Assembly (NCBI RefSeq): GCF_036378875.1
Contig: NZ_DASUVO010000089.1
Span: 31,363 to 95,362 of the forward strand
Direction of reading: 5' to 3'
Length of the DNA stretch: 64,000 nt
Source of the DNA: Actinophytocola sp036378875
GTDB lineage: Bacteria; Actinomycetota; Actinomycetes; Mycobacteriales; Pseudonocardiaceae
A model generated the notes under the pieces. The model saw only the letters and a program-made list of their open reading frames with translations, was not told where the DNA came from and did not search any database. The first letter of the stretch is position 1. Every line of letters begins with the position of its first letter. Both the position numbers and the translations under genes were made by a program. This document shows, piece by piece, positions 16,689-25,246 of this stretch.

Positions 16689-18248
16689 GTGAACCCATCC
16701 GCCAGCGTCAGGGGAGCACCCAAGGCCACCGAGATCGAGCGGCACGGGATCGACACGATCCCTGACGACGAGCGGCACTCCGGCGTCTTCGACCTGTTCC
16801 GGATCCAGTTCGGCGGGGCCAACACCTTCGCCACGGTCATCCTGGGCACGTTCCCGGTCCTGTTGGGACTGTCGTGGTGGCAGGCGGTGGCCGCGACCGT
16901 GACCGGAGTGGTCGTCGGTGCCGTGATCCTCATGCCGATGGGCTTGTTCGGCCCACGCACCGGCACCAACAACGCGGTGTCCTCGGGCGCGCACTTCGGG
17001 GTCCGCGGCCGCATCCTCGGCTCGTTCCTGTCCCTGCTCACCGCGATCGCGTTCTACTCGATCTCGGTGTGGGTCAGCGGCGACGCGCTCGTGGGCGCCA
17101 TGGTGCGCATCTTCGGGGCGTCCGATTCGGACCTGCTGCGCGGGTTGATCTACGCCGTGCTCGGGGCCGCGGTGATTGTGGTGGTCGTCTACGGCTACCA
17201 GTTCATGCTGCAGGTCAACAAGGTCGTGGTCATCGGCAACACGGTCCTCATGCTGCTCGCCGTGGTGGCCTACGCAAACGTGTTCGACGCCGGCTACGAC
17301 CCGGGCCCGCAGGCCTACGCGCTCGGTGCGTTCTGGCCGACGTTCGTGCTCTCCGCGCTGATCGTGATGGGCAACCCGATCTCGTTCGGCGCCTTCCTCG
17401 GCGACTGGTCGCGCTACATCCCAGCCGCCACACCGGTGCGCTCGCTGCTGCTCGCCACGGTGTTCGCACAACTGGCCACGCTGGTGCCATTCCTGTTCGG
17501 GGTCGCCACCGCCACAGTGGTCGCGGGTGAGGCCGACTACGTGTTCGCCCTCGTGGAGGCCTCCCCGCTCTGGTACGCCATCCTGCTGATGGTGGTCGCC
17601 TTCCTCGGCGGCCTCTCCACCGGAGTGACCTCGCTCTACGGCACCGGCCTCGACTTCTCCTCGGTCTTCCCCCGATTCAGCCGCGTGCAGGCCTCGCTGT
17701 TCATCGGGACGTTCGCGTTCACATTCATCCTCGTCGGCCGGCTCGTGTTCGACCTGATCGCCAGCGTGAACGCGTTCGTCGGCGCGATCGTCATCTGCAC
17801 GACTCCCTGGATGATCATCATGAGCATCGGGTTCTTCCTGCGGCGCGGCTACTACCGGCGCGACGACGTCCAGGTGTTCAACCGGGGCCAGACCGGCGGC
17901 GCGTACTGGTTCTCCGACGGCCTGAACTGGCGTGGCTTGGCCGCCTGGATACCGTCGGCCATCCTCGGGCTGCTGTTCGCGAACTACCCGCCGCTGATCC
18001 AGGGCCCGTTCCGGCACGCGGCCGGCGGGGTCGACATCAGCCTGCCCGTCGCCATCGGCACCGCAGCGGTCCTCTACCTGCTGCTGCAGTGGCTGTGGCC
18101 CGAACCGTCCTATGTGTACCCGGCCGGCGGACCGCGGCTCGTACCCGCCACACCGGGCCAAACACCCCCTGCCGTCCAGGGCGGCCGTGCACCGGCCCCG
18201 GTCGCGGCCGGCCCGAAACCGTCCGCGCACACCGACATCCGCGAATGA
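16689..18248 (+). CDS. NCS1-family purine/cytosine permease-like transporter
   Basis: A 519-residue integral membrane protein with about 12 helices. N-terminal features of nucleobase:cation symporter-1 proteins are present: EIERHGIDTIPDDERH, then FRIQFGGANTFATVILGTFP. A proline- and alanine-rich cytoplasmic tail of about 40 residues follows the last helix. The GTG start is preceded by GAGGAGGCAGG. Its stop overlaps the start of an agmatinase-like reading frame (ATGA). In actinobacteria this permease is often paired with an agmatinase/guanidinobutyrase. The substrate may therefore be a guanidino compound or polyamine rather than cytosine, which is inference from that pairing. Confidence 0.87.
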   Translation: MNPSASVRGAPKATEIERHGIDTIPDDERHSGVFDLFRIQFGGANTFATVILGTFPVLLGLSWWQAVAATVTGVVVGAVILMPMGLFGPRTGTNNAVSSGAHFGVRGRILGSFLSLLTAIAFYSISVWVSGDALVGAMVRIFGASDSDLLRGLIYAVLGAAVIVVVVYGYQFMLQVNKVVVIGNTVLMLLAVVAYANVFDAGYDPGPQAYALGAFWPTFVLSALIVMGNPISFGAFLGDWSRYIPAATPVRSLLLATVFAQLATLVPFLFGVATATVVAGEADYVFALVEASPLWYAILLMVVAFLGGLSTGVTSLYGTGLDFSSVFPRFSRVQASLFIGTFAFTFILVGRLVFDLIASVNAFVGAIVICTTPWMIIMSIGFFLRRGYYRRDDVQVFNRGQTGGAYWFSDGLNWRGLAAWIPSAILGLLFANYPPLIQGPFRHAAGGVDISLPVAIGTAAVLYLLLQWLWPEPSYVYPAGGPRLVPATPGQTPPAVQGGRAPAPVAAGPKPSAHTDIRE

Positions 18249-18355
18249 CCCCATCGAACACGCCGCCGAACGCCGGCGGCACACCGCCGCGCATCATCGC
18301 CGATGGCCGGATCGGCCAGGTCGACTCGACAAGGGTCCCCCGCTACGCGGGACCT
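18245..18355 (+). pseudogene. 5' stub of an agmatinase/ureohydrolase gene
   Basis: The frame starts at an ATG overlapping the permease stop. After a short tail it reads DGRIGQVDSTRVPRYAGP, the conserved N-terminal VDxxRVPRxAGPATFARLP motif of actinobacterial agmatinases. Directly after AGP the similarity ends. The metal-binding barrel (GxDHS, DxHxD, SxDxD) is absent downstream, so the gene is truncated. This leaves the permease without its usual enzyme. Confidence 0.6.
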
Positions 18356-18627
18356 TGGCAGCGAGCGGTACCGGGCCTCCTTTCCCATTTCGGCGACTCG
18401 GTGTGCGAACGGGTCAGTACGGAGTTCGGCGCGTCTTCGTCGAGTAGCGCGAGGATCTCCGTCCACGCCGGGTTCTTCGGTGTGCCACTGACCGGCGCTG
18501 GTGCTGGTGTCGGTCGACCAATGCGCGAAACGACTGCCCGGCCAACTCGGCACGCAGGGCCGCGCCCGCGTCGGCCGGACCGGCGGCGTCCGCTGCGATC
18601 CTGCTGTCCTCGACGCCAAACAGGGGT
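18356..18627. other. Junction region behind the agmatinase stub
   Basis: About 270 bases. On the minus strand two frames look partly protein-like (AADAAGPADAGAALRAELAG near 18560, and NPAWTEILALLDEDAPNSVL near 18440). They are offset by a frameshift, lack a start, and match no family I recognise. This is probably a second gene fragment joined to the agmatinase stub. Confidence 0.35.
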
Positions 18628-19644
18628 CTAGTTTCTGGTGCTGCCTCGGGTTACGAGCGAGACGGTGCTGACGATGTGTTCCGGGGCGGCGTTCTTGTCC
18701 GCGAACTGTCGGTGCAGCAAGCGCAGCGCCTCGGCCACCATTGTCGGGCGATCGGGATCGATGGTCGTCAGGCCGGGGGCGAGGTGCGCAGAGATGTCGA
18801 GGTTGTCGAACCCGACGAGCTGGACGTCATCCGGAACGTGCAACCCGGCATCGTGGAGGCCGGCCAGGGCGCCGATCGCCACCTCGTCAGTAACCGCGAA
18901 GATGCCGTCGATCTTCAGTCCAGCAGCCAGCACGTCGGTGATCGTCGCTCGTGCCTCCGCGATCGAATAGTCGTGGAGTGGAATCACAAGGTCAGGGCAG
19001 GGATCCAGGCCCGCGTCGGCGAGTGCGCCTGCCCAGCCCTTCGCGCGATAGGTCGCCATCTCCGGGCGAGGTGCGGTGAGTTTGCCGCCCAGCACCGCGA
19101 TTCGTCTCGCGCCGCAGGTGATCAGATGCTCGGTGGCCAGTCGCGCTCCGGCGACGTTACGCATTTGGACGCGGTGGTAGCGGTCTGGCACGTCCTGCTC
19201 GCCGAGCAGCACGATCGGCAGGTCCGGATGGATCCGATCGAGGTCGGCCATGTCTAGTCCGACAGCGCCAAGCAGGACGCCGTCGTACTGCTGGAGCCGG
19301 GCGAGCGAGAGCGCGGAGAGCTCGCGTTCACGGCTCGCGCCCGACTGTTCGACGACGAGATGCATGCGGTCTGCCGCCAGCGCGTCCGAGATCAGGGACG
19401 CCAACTCGCCGTAATAGTGCAGGTCGAACCTGGGCACGATCAGGCCGACCGTGCCGGTCCGCCCCGATCGAAGGCGCCGGGCGGTCAGGTTGATCTCGTA
19501 GCCAAGCCGGTCGACGACTTCCAGTACGTGAAGTCGAGTGTCGGCCCCGACGTTCGACCGGTCGTTGAGCACGTTCGACACGGTCATCACCGACACGCCG
19601 GCTTCGCGTGCCACGTCGCTCATCGTGACGGTGCGTCGTCCCAT
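18628..19644 (-). CDS. LacI-family transcriptional regulator
   Basis: A 338-residue repressor. The helix-turn-helix is VTMSDVAREAGVSVMTVSNV near the N-terminus, followed by the hinge LTARRLRSGRTGTVGLIVP and a periplasmic-binding-protein-like sugar domain. The C-terminal signature VPDDVQLVGFDNLDISAHL and the ending GLTTIDPDRPTMVAEAL are intact. The ATG at 19644 is used, and an ATG seven codons later would also give a full HTH. It is divergent from an arabinofuranosidase remnant plus sugar ABC importer. It therefore probably senses an arabinose-containing oligosaccharide and represses that operon through the dyad at 19789. Confidence 0.92.
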   Translation of the reverse strand: MGRRTVTMSDVAREAGVSVMTVSNVLNDRSNVGADTRLHVLEVVDRLGYEINLTARRLRSGRTGTVGLIVPRFDLHYYGELASLISDALAADRMHLVVEQSGASRERELSALSLARLQQYDGVLLGAVGLDMADLDRIHPDLPIVLLGEQDVPDRYHRVQMRNVAGARLATEHLITCGARRIAVLGGKLTAPRPEMATYRAKGWAGALADAGLDPCPDLVIPLHDYSIAEARATITDVLAAGLKIDGIFAVTDEVAIGALAGLHDAGLHVPDDVQLVGFDNLDISAHLAPGLTTIDPDRPTMVAEALRLLHRQFADKNAAPEHIVSTVSLVTRGSTRN

Positions 19645-19788
19645 AACGGCCACTCTCCCAACCCGGGTGCGGGACCTGGGCATCGGTGTATTCGATCAGT
19701 CACGAAATAGCGACGATGCGTGGTGTTCGACTTGACGACGGGGTGTCGAGTCGCAACTCTTTTCGGCCAGGAAGTGTAACGATAAACC

Positions 19789-19801
19789 ACGAAAGTTTCG
19801 T
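19789..19801. promoter_or_regulatory. LacI-type operator candidate
   Basis: ACGAAAGTTTCGT is a perfect odd-centred 13-bp dyad 40 bp before the start of the arabinofuranosidase remnant, in the 196-bp divergent promoter region. A second half-site, CACGAAA, lies near 19700. LacI-family sites usually have this AT-flanked CG-rich symmetry. Binding is inferred from symmetry and place. Confidence 0.55.
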
Positions 19802-19840
19802 AGTTCAAGCGCGGCGCAAACCGTCATACCGGAAGGCGAC

Positions 19841-20501
19841 ATGACGACTACGGCGATCATCAGTCTGGACTTGCCTGGTCCGATCATCTCCCGGCATGTG
19901 TACGGCCACTTCGCCGAGCACCTGGGCAGATGCGTCTACGGCGGGTTCTGGGTGGGCGAGGACTCGAAAGTAGCGAACGTCCGCGGCATCCGCGCAGACG
20001 TCGTCGAGGACAACTCCTTCGGCACCCACGAGTTCGTCGATCTCTGTGAGCTGTTGGGCGCACAGCCGAATCGGCAACGAGGCCTGGGGGTGTGGCCGAA
20101 CAAGGGCGACAACAAGGTCTACCGGATCGCCGTCGGCCCCAGCGACGGCGACTACGGGTGGACCGAGACCATGATGCGCTCGTTCGACGACCTGGCTGCC
20201 GACCCGGTCGCGCCCTGGTGGCCGCGGTGCATTTCGCCGCTTTCCACCGGCACGCCGACCGGGTGGTCATGGCCAACATCGCCCAGACGGTCAACGTGCT
20301 CCAGGCGGTGCTGCTCACCGACCCGGAATCCGGCGCGCTCGTGCGCACCTCACCGCATCGACTCCCGCGTCGCACAACACCCCGAGAACTCCGTCCGCCG
20401 TGGCACCCGTTGCGTTCGACGGTGTGCGCGAGCATCCGCGCGGCCTGCTCGTCGAGTTGCCGCCGCATTCCTACCTCACAGCTGAGTTCCAGTTGACCTA
20501 A
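19841..20501 (+). pseudogene. GH51 alpha-L-arabinofuranosidase gene with multiple internal deletions
   Basis: Family blocks appear in the right order but with large parts missing. The N-terminus GPIISRHVYGHFAEHLGRCV runs to about 20005 and joins VEDNSFGTHEFVDLCELLGA. That joins GDNKVYRIAVGPSDGDYGWT (about 20105-20190). After a frameshift near 20210 comes ALVAAVHFAAFHRHADRVVM, continuing to about 20345. A third frame gives AVAPVAFDGVREHPRGLLVE to the TAA at 20499-20501. A full GH51 enzyme has about 500 residues, and about 220 codons are left. The catalytic Glu segments (GNENWGCGGN and DEWGTWW in relatives) are in the missing parts, so it cannot be active. It heads the ABC importer operon. Confidence 0.85.
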
Positions 20502-20546
20502 CCCGCACCGATGCCGAACATCAGCCAACCAAAGGAGTTGTCAACG

Positions 20547-21860
20547 ATGACACGCAGGTACCGCTCCAGGACGCGTGGCGTTCTGGCAGGCACGATGGCG
20601 GCAGCCCTCGCGCTGTCGGCCTGTTCGTCAGGTCCGGAAACCAGCGACTACAAGGAAGGCGATCAGTACACCCTCACCGTCTGGACCAACTACACCGGCG
20701 AGGCCGGTCTCGCGTGGTTCGACAGCGTGGCCAAGGAGTTCGAGGCCTCGCACGAGAACGTCACGGTCAAGGCGCAGCACATCCAGAACGAGGAGCTGGA
20801 CGGAAAGCTCCAGACGGCGCTGAACTCCGGTGACGCACCGGACATCTTCCTGCAGCGCGGCGGCGGCAAGATGCGGGACATGGACGAGGCGAAGCAGCTC
20901 CTCGATCTCACCGGCAGCGCGGTCGATTCCCCTGAACTGCGCGAAAAGCTCGGCGACGCGCCGTACGAAGCGCTCACCGTCGACGGCAAGCTGCTGGGCG
21001 CGCCGCAGCTGCTGCAGCCCGGTGGCATCTGGTACAGCAAGGATCTGTTCGAGACGGCGGGCATCACCGAGGTCCCGAAGACGGTCGACGAGCTGGCCGC
21101 CGCGATCGAGAAGCTCAAGGGCGCCGGCATCACCCCGATCGCGCTCGGCGGCAAGGACGCCTGGCCCGCCGCCCACTGGTACTACTTCTTCGCGCTACGC
21201 GAGTGCTCGGCGGACACCCTTGAGGCGACGAACGAATCGCTGGACTTCTCCGACCCGTGCTACGAGAAGGCGGCCAAGAACATCGTCGATCTGACCGCCC
21301 TCGAGCCGTTCAACGAAGGCTTCCTGAACACGTCCGCGCAGCAGGGCGCCAGCAGTTCGGCCGGCCTGCTCGCCAACCACAAGGCGGCCATGGAGCTCAT
21401 GGGATCCTGGGAGCCCGGCGTCGTCAAGGACCTCACGCCCAACAAGCAACCGCTTCCCGACCTGGGTTGGTTCCCGTTCCCACAGGTGGTGTCCGGGCAA
21501 GGCGACGCGAACGCGCTCATGGGCGGCAAGGGTGGGTTCTCCTGCTCGGCCAGTGCGCCGAAGGAGCTGTGCGGGGAGTTCCTCGCGCTGATGAACTCGG
21601 AGAAGAACCAGGAGAGCTTCTACACCGCGTTCGGTTCGATACCGCTGCACGCCGACGCCCAGGACGTGGTGAAGAACGACTACGACAAGCAGATGATCGA
21701 AGCTCTCAACGAGGCGACCTACGTGTCGGACTTCCTGGACACCAACTACGGCCAGAAGGTCGGCACCGTGCTGAACCAGTCGGTCGTCAAGCTGCTGACG
21801 AATGAGACCGATCCCGCGGGGTTGGTCAAGGCGATCACCGAAGCGGCCGGCCGGAAATAG
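20547..21860 (+). CDS. Sugar ABC transporter substrate-binding lipoprotein
   Basis: A 437-residue exported solute-binding protein. The ATG at 20547 is fixed by AAGGAG nine bases upstream. The lipoprotein signal ends in the lipobox LALSAC (Cys about 26), so the mature protein is anchored on the outer face of the membrane. The body is a cluster-B/family-1 carbohydrate-binding protein (YTLTVWTNYTGEAGLAWFDS, APDIFLQRGGGKM, YSKDLFETAGI and MNSEKNQESFYTAFGSIPLH). It starts 45 bp after the arabinofuranosidase remnant and precedes two permease genes. This gives a CUT1 importer, probably for arabino-oligosaccharides. No ATPase gene is present; a shared MsiK-type ATPase encoded elsewhere is the usual solution. 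Confidence 0.92.
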   Translation: MTRRYRSRTRGVLAGTMAAALALSACSSGPETSDYKEGDQYTLTVWTNYTGEAGLAWFDSVAKEFEASHENVTVKAQHIQNEELDGKLQTALNSGDAPDIFLQRGGGKMRDMDEAKQLLDLTGSAVDSPELREKLGDAPYEALTVDGKLLGAPQLLQPGGIWYSKDLFETAGITEVPKTVDELAAAIEKLKGAGITPIALGGKDAWPAAHWYYFFALRECSADTLEATNESLDFSDPCYEKAAKNIVDLTALEPFNEGFLNTSAQQGASSSAGLLANHKAAMELMGSWEPGVVKDLTPNKQPLPDLGWFPFPQVVSGQGDANALMGGKGGFSCSASAPKELCGEFLALMNSEKNQESFYTAFGSIPLHADAQDVVKNDYDKQMIEALNEATYVSDFLDTNYGQKVGTVLNQSVVKLLTNETDPAGLVKAITEAAGRK

Positions 21861-21872
21861 GGAATCGACCAC

Positions 21873-22877
21873 ATGGAGGCAGCCGCGCACGTAAACCGGG
21901 ACGTGCCGGACAGTGCGCGGACCGGGGCCAGCGCAGCCGAGGCCCCGGCCCGCGGGTCGGCGGAGCGTCGTCGAGTGCCCTGGCGGCGATGGGCGGAGAT
22001 CGCGCTGCTCGCCGGCCCGGGGGTCGTCGTCTTCGTCACGTTCGTGATCGTGCCCGTCTTCATGGCCGGGTACTACGGCTTCTTCGAATGGAGCGGATAC
22101 GGGGTCCCGACCGAGTTCGTCGGCCTGCGTAACTACGAGCTGATCTTCACGGACGCCGCGTTCCTCGAAGCGATGTCGCACAACGGGTTCATCCTGGTCA
22201 TGTCGCTGATCCTGCAAGGGCCGGTGGCCATCGGGATCGCCCTGCTGCTGAACCGGAGGATGCGCGGGCGTTCCCTCATCCGTGTGTTGATCTTCGTGCC
22301 GTACGTGATCTCAGAGGTCATCGTCGCGATCGGTTTCAGCCTCATGCTGCACCCCACCGGTGCGATCAACGACGTGCTGGACCGGATCGGGCTCAGTGGC
22401 CTGACGACGGACTGGCTCGCCGACCCGGACGTCGCGATCTGGTCGCTGATGATGATCCTGGTGTGGAAGTACATCGGGTTCGCGGTCATCCTCATGCTCG
22501 CCGGCCTGCAAGGAATCCCCGACGAGCTGCGCGAAGCGGCCGCGATCGACGGTGCGTCGTACTGGCAGACGCAGTGGCACATCACGCTGCCGCTGCTCGC
22601 TCCGACGATCAGGATCTGGGCATTCCTGTCCATCATCGGCTCGCTGCAGGTGTTCGACCTGGTGTTCGTGATCTGGGGCCAGTACGTGGCCGACACCGCC
22701 GGGACATCGACGATGGCGACCTACATGGTGGCCAACGGCCGGACTTCCGGCGAGTACGGCTATGGCAGCGCCGTCGCCGTGGTGATCTTCGTGATCTCGC
22801 TCGTGATCGCGCTCATCTATCAGCGGTTCGTGCTGCGCCGCGACACCGAGGGCGCGCTGACTGAAGGGGTGGCCTGA
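21873..22877 (+). CDS. Sugar ABC transporter permease (MalF/UgpA type)
   Basis: A 334-residue membrane protein. A basic, alanine-rich N-terminal tail of about 45 residues precedes six helices, with GPGVVVFVTFVIVPVFMAGY as the first. The EAA loop that contacts the ATPase is ELREAAAIDGASYWQTQWHI at about 213-232. It lies 12 bp after the binding-protein gene and its stop overlaps the start of the next permease gene (TGATG). Confidence 0.92.
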   Translation: MEAAAHVNRDVPDSARTGASAAEAPARGSAERRRVPWRRWAEIALLAGPGVVVFVTFVIVPVFMAGYYGFFEWSGYGVPTEFVGLRNYELIFTDAAFLEAMSHNGFILVMSLILQGPVAIGIALLLNRRMRGRSLIRVLIFVPYVISEVIVAIGFSLMLHPTGAINDVLDRIGLSGLTTDWLADPDVAIWSLMMILVWKYIGFAVILMLAGLQGIPDELREAAAIDGASYWQTQWHITLPLLAPTIRIWAFLSIIGSLQVFDLVFVIWGQYVADTAGTSTMATYMVANGRTSGEYGYGSAVAVVIFVISLVIALIYQRFVLRRDTEGALTEGVA

Positions 22878-23746
22878 TGTCCACTGCTGTCGCATCCGGC
22901 AGGACCACCCGCGGCGACCGCTCGGTTGTGACCGGGCGAGGCGGCCTGGCCGCCTACCTGGTCGCGTTCGCCCTGGTCGGCCTGTGTCTGGCGCCCGCCG
23001 TCTACATCATTCTGGGCGGGTTCCGGACGAACTCCCAGATCATCCAGTCGCCGGCCGGTTTGCCAGACCCCTGGGAGGTCGGCCAGTACACCGGGCTACT
23101 GGCCGGCGAGGTCTTCTGGCAGCAGCTCATCAACTCGGTGATCGCCGCGGTGGGCACCACGGTCGGCGTCGTCGTGCTCGGTCTCATGGCCAGCTTCGTG
23201 ATCGCCCGCTATCCGTTCAAGGCCAAGCACCTGATGTACTCGCTTTTCGCCGCGGGACTCATGTTCCCCGTCACGGTGGCGATCACCCCGCTCTACATCA
23301 TGGTGCGTGACCTCGGGCTGACCGACACCTTGGCCGGGGTCATCCTGCCGCAGATCGCGTTCGCCATGCCGACCACCGTGATCATCCTCGTGCCGTTTCT
23401 GCGAGCCATCCCGAAGGAGTTGGAGGAGGCCGCGCTCATCGACGGCGCGAGCCGACTTGGCTTCTTCGTCCGGATGGTGGTCCCGCTGTCCCTCCCCGGA
23501 GTGATAACCGTAGGGATCCTGGCCTTTGTAGCGAGCTGGAACAGCTATCTGCTGCCACTGTTCCTGCTCAGCGACAACGCCTTGTACACCCTGCCACTGG
23601 GAGTGCAGGCGTTCGCATCGCAGTACTCGGTGGATACCGCGCGCGTGCTGGCGTTCGTCTCGTTGTCGATGATCCCCGCACTCATCTTCTTCTCCATCTT
23701 CGAACGTCGAATAGTCAGCGGTCTGACCGGGGCGGTGAAGGGGTGA
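22877..23746 (+). CDS. Sugar ABC transporter permease (MalG/UgpE type)
   Basis: A 289-residue partner permease with six helices and an EAA loop, ELEEAALIDGASRLGFFVRM, in the second half. The C-terminus FFSIFERRIVSGLTGAVKG is canonical for MalG proteins. The start overlaps the upstream permease stop by one base. It is the last gene of the LacI-controlled importer operon, and the carbohydrate esterase gene converges on it 84 bp away. Confidence 0.92.
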   Translation: MSTAVASGRTTRGDRSVVTGRGGLAAYLVAFALVGLCLAPAVYIILGGFRTNSQIIQSPAGLPDPWEVGQYTGLLAGEVFWQQLINSVIAAVGTTVGVVVLGLMASFVIARYPFKAKHLMYSLFAAGLMFPVTVAITPLYIMVRDLGLTDTLAGVILPQIAFAMPTTVIILVPFLRAIPKELEEAALIDGASRLGFFVRMVVPLSLPGVITVGILAFVASWNSYLLPLFLLSDNALYTLPLGVQAFASQYSVDTARVLAFVSLSMIPALIFFSIFERRIVSGLTGAVKG

Positions 23747-23829
23747 GCGCAGGAGAGAACGGTCTTTCTATTTGGGAGCTTCTACACTGAGTTGACCGAC
23801 CACACCACCAAACTCGACCTGCGGTCCGG

Positions 23830-25161
23830 TCAGGCTTTGGTCCAGCGTTGGTTGGCGCCGTTGTTGCAGGTCGCCACGTTCACGGCTGAGCTGTTGGCGG
23901 TGCCGTTGACGTCGAGGCACAGTCCGGTTTGGACGCTGGTGATCGTGCCACTGCTGGTGATGTTCCACTGTTGGTTGGCGCCGCCATGGCAGTCCCAGAT
24001 CTGCACCCGGGCGCCGGAGGTGGCGTTGTTGGGCGCGTCAAGGCATTTGCCCAACACCTGCAGGGCCTGCCCGCTCTGCGCGAACTGCTGGTTGGCGTTG
24101 GTGTGACAGTCCCAGACGATCAGCTGGGTGCCGTTCGCCGAGGCCGCGCCGGTGACGTCCACGCACCGGCCGGAGGGTTCGCTGCGCAGCCGGAACGTGG
24201 TCGGGGTCGGCGGGGGCGTCGTGTCTCCGGTGAAGAACTTCCACACCTCGCCAGAAGTCCAGGTCCGCCAGCCCTCGCCACCGCCGTCGATGGGACCGGG
24301 GCCGTGACCTCCGTCGAAAGCGGCCCAGACGACCGGATATCCGGCACGGCACCCCGAGTAGGCGGTGGTGATGTGGGTGCGGCTGCCCGCCGCGGGTTCG
24401 CGCGGGCTCTGGGCGGTGCAGCCGTTGTTCCTGACGAACGTGTCACGCAGCGAACGCCCCTGGGAGATGTTGAGTACGTTGTCGCTGATGCCGTGGATAC
24501 CCATGTACGCGATGGGCTGCGTGCCGCCGCTGCACCCGCTCAGCTGCGCGCCGGAGTAGACCGCGACCGCACGGAACATGTTCGCCCGGCTGCAGGCGAG
24601 TGAGTAGCTCATGCCGCCGCCGTAGCTGAAGCCCAGTGCGAAGCGCTGTGCCGTGTCGACACACAGGTCGTTCTCGATGCGCCTGATCATGTCGTCGGTG
24701 AAGGTGACGTCCTGTCCGCCGGGGTTGGCCCAGCCGTTGCCGTTGCCCTGGGGTGCCACGAAGATCGCGCCGTTGTTGGACAGCCGCCGCAGTCCGTAGT
24801 AGGACCAGTTGTAGCCGTCGGTTCCACCTGAGTCGACGTCGCCCGCGGTGCCGCCCCGCCAGTGATACCCGAAGATCAACCGATACTGGGTGTTGTTGTT
24901 GTAGTTGTCGGGCAGCCTCAGGATGAAGGAGCGGTTCTGGCCGCTGCTCTGGATCGTGTGCGTGCCGCTGGCCAGTGTCGGGGTCTTGCCGCAGCCGGGG
25001 GACGCGGCGAACGTGCCGGTATCCGTGGGGGTGGGTGCCGGCCGGGCGTCGGCCACCCCGACACTCGCGAGAACCAGTGCGGCGGCGGCGATCGGCGTCC
25101 ACCACCGGCTGAGGCGGTGCGGTCGGCGTCGCCATCGGACAGAACGGATCTGCGGGATCAT
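23830..25161 (-). CDS. Secreted feruloyl-esterase-like carbohydrate esterase (CE1) with CBM13
   Basis: A 443-residue exported enzyme. The signal peptide covers about 1-39 (WWTPIAAAALVLASVGVADA). The alpha/beta-hydrolase domain (about 55-300) has the nucleophile elbow GFSYGGGMSY and an AFDGGHGPG histidine motif. The oxyanion-side sequence GYHWRGG also occurs in PHB-depolymerase/feruloyl-esterase type proteins. A TTPPPTPT linker leads to a ricin-type CBM13 (about 318-443) with three repeats, each with a CLD/CVD motif and a QxW. It would release ferulate or acetyl groups from arabinoxylan, which fits the arabinose importer next to it. The start is supported by GAAGGAGAAT. Confidence 0.85.
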   Translation of the reverse strand: MIPQIRSVRWRRRPHRLSRWWTPIAAAALVLASVGVADARPAPTPTDTGTFAASPGCGKTPTLASGTHTIQSSGQNRSFILRLPDNYNNNTQYRLIFGYHWRGGTAGDVDSGGTDGYNWSYYGLRRLSNNGAIFVAPQGNGNGWANPGGQDVTFTDDMIRRIENDLCVDTAQRFALGFSYGGGMSYSLACSRANMFRAVAVYSGAQLSGCSGGTQPIAYMGIHGISDNVLNISQGRSLRDTFVRNNGCTAQSPREPAAGSRTHITTAYSGCRAGYPVVWAAFDGGHGPGPIDGGGEGWRTWTSGEVWKFFTGDTTPPPTPTTFRLRSEPSGRCVDVTGAASANGTQLIVWDCHTNANQQFAQSGQALQVLGKCLDAPNNATSGARVQIWDCHGGANQQWNITSSGTITSVQTGLCLDVNGTANSSAVNVATCNNGANQRWTKA

Positions 25162-25246
25162 GATTCTCCTTCGTCGTTGAAGGGCACCAATGTTCAGGCT
25201 CGTCAGTCAAATGAGTCGAACTTATTGCGGGCCGGGGCGTCTCAGA

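Noticed and set aside
16650..18284. 544-codon minus-strand frame opposite the NCS1 permease
   Set aside because: The His/Asp/Arg-rich composition is the known antisense of a membrane protein gene.
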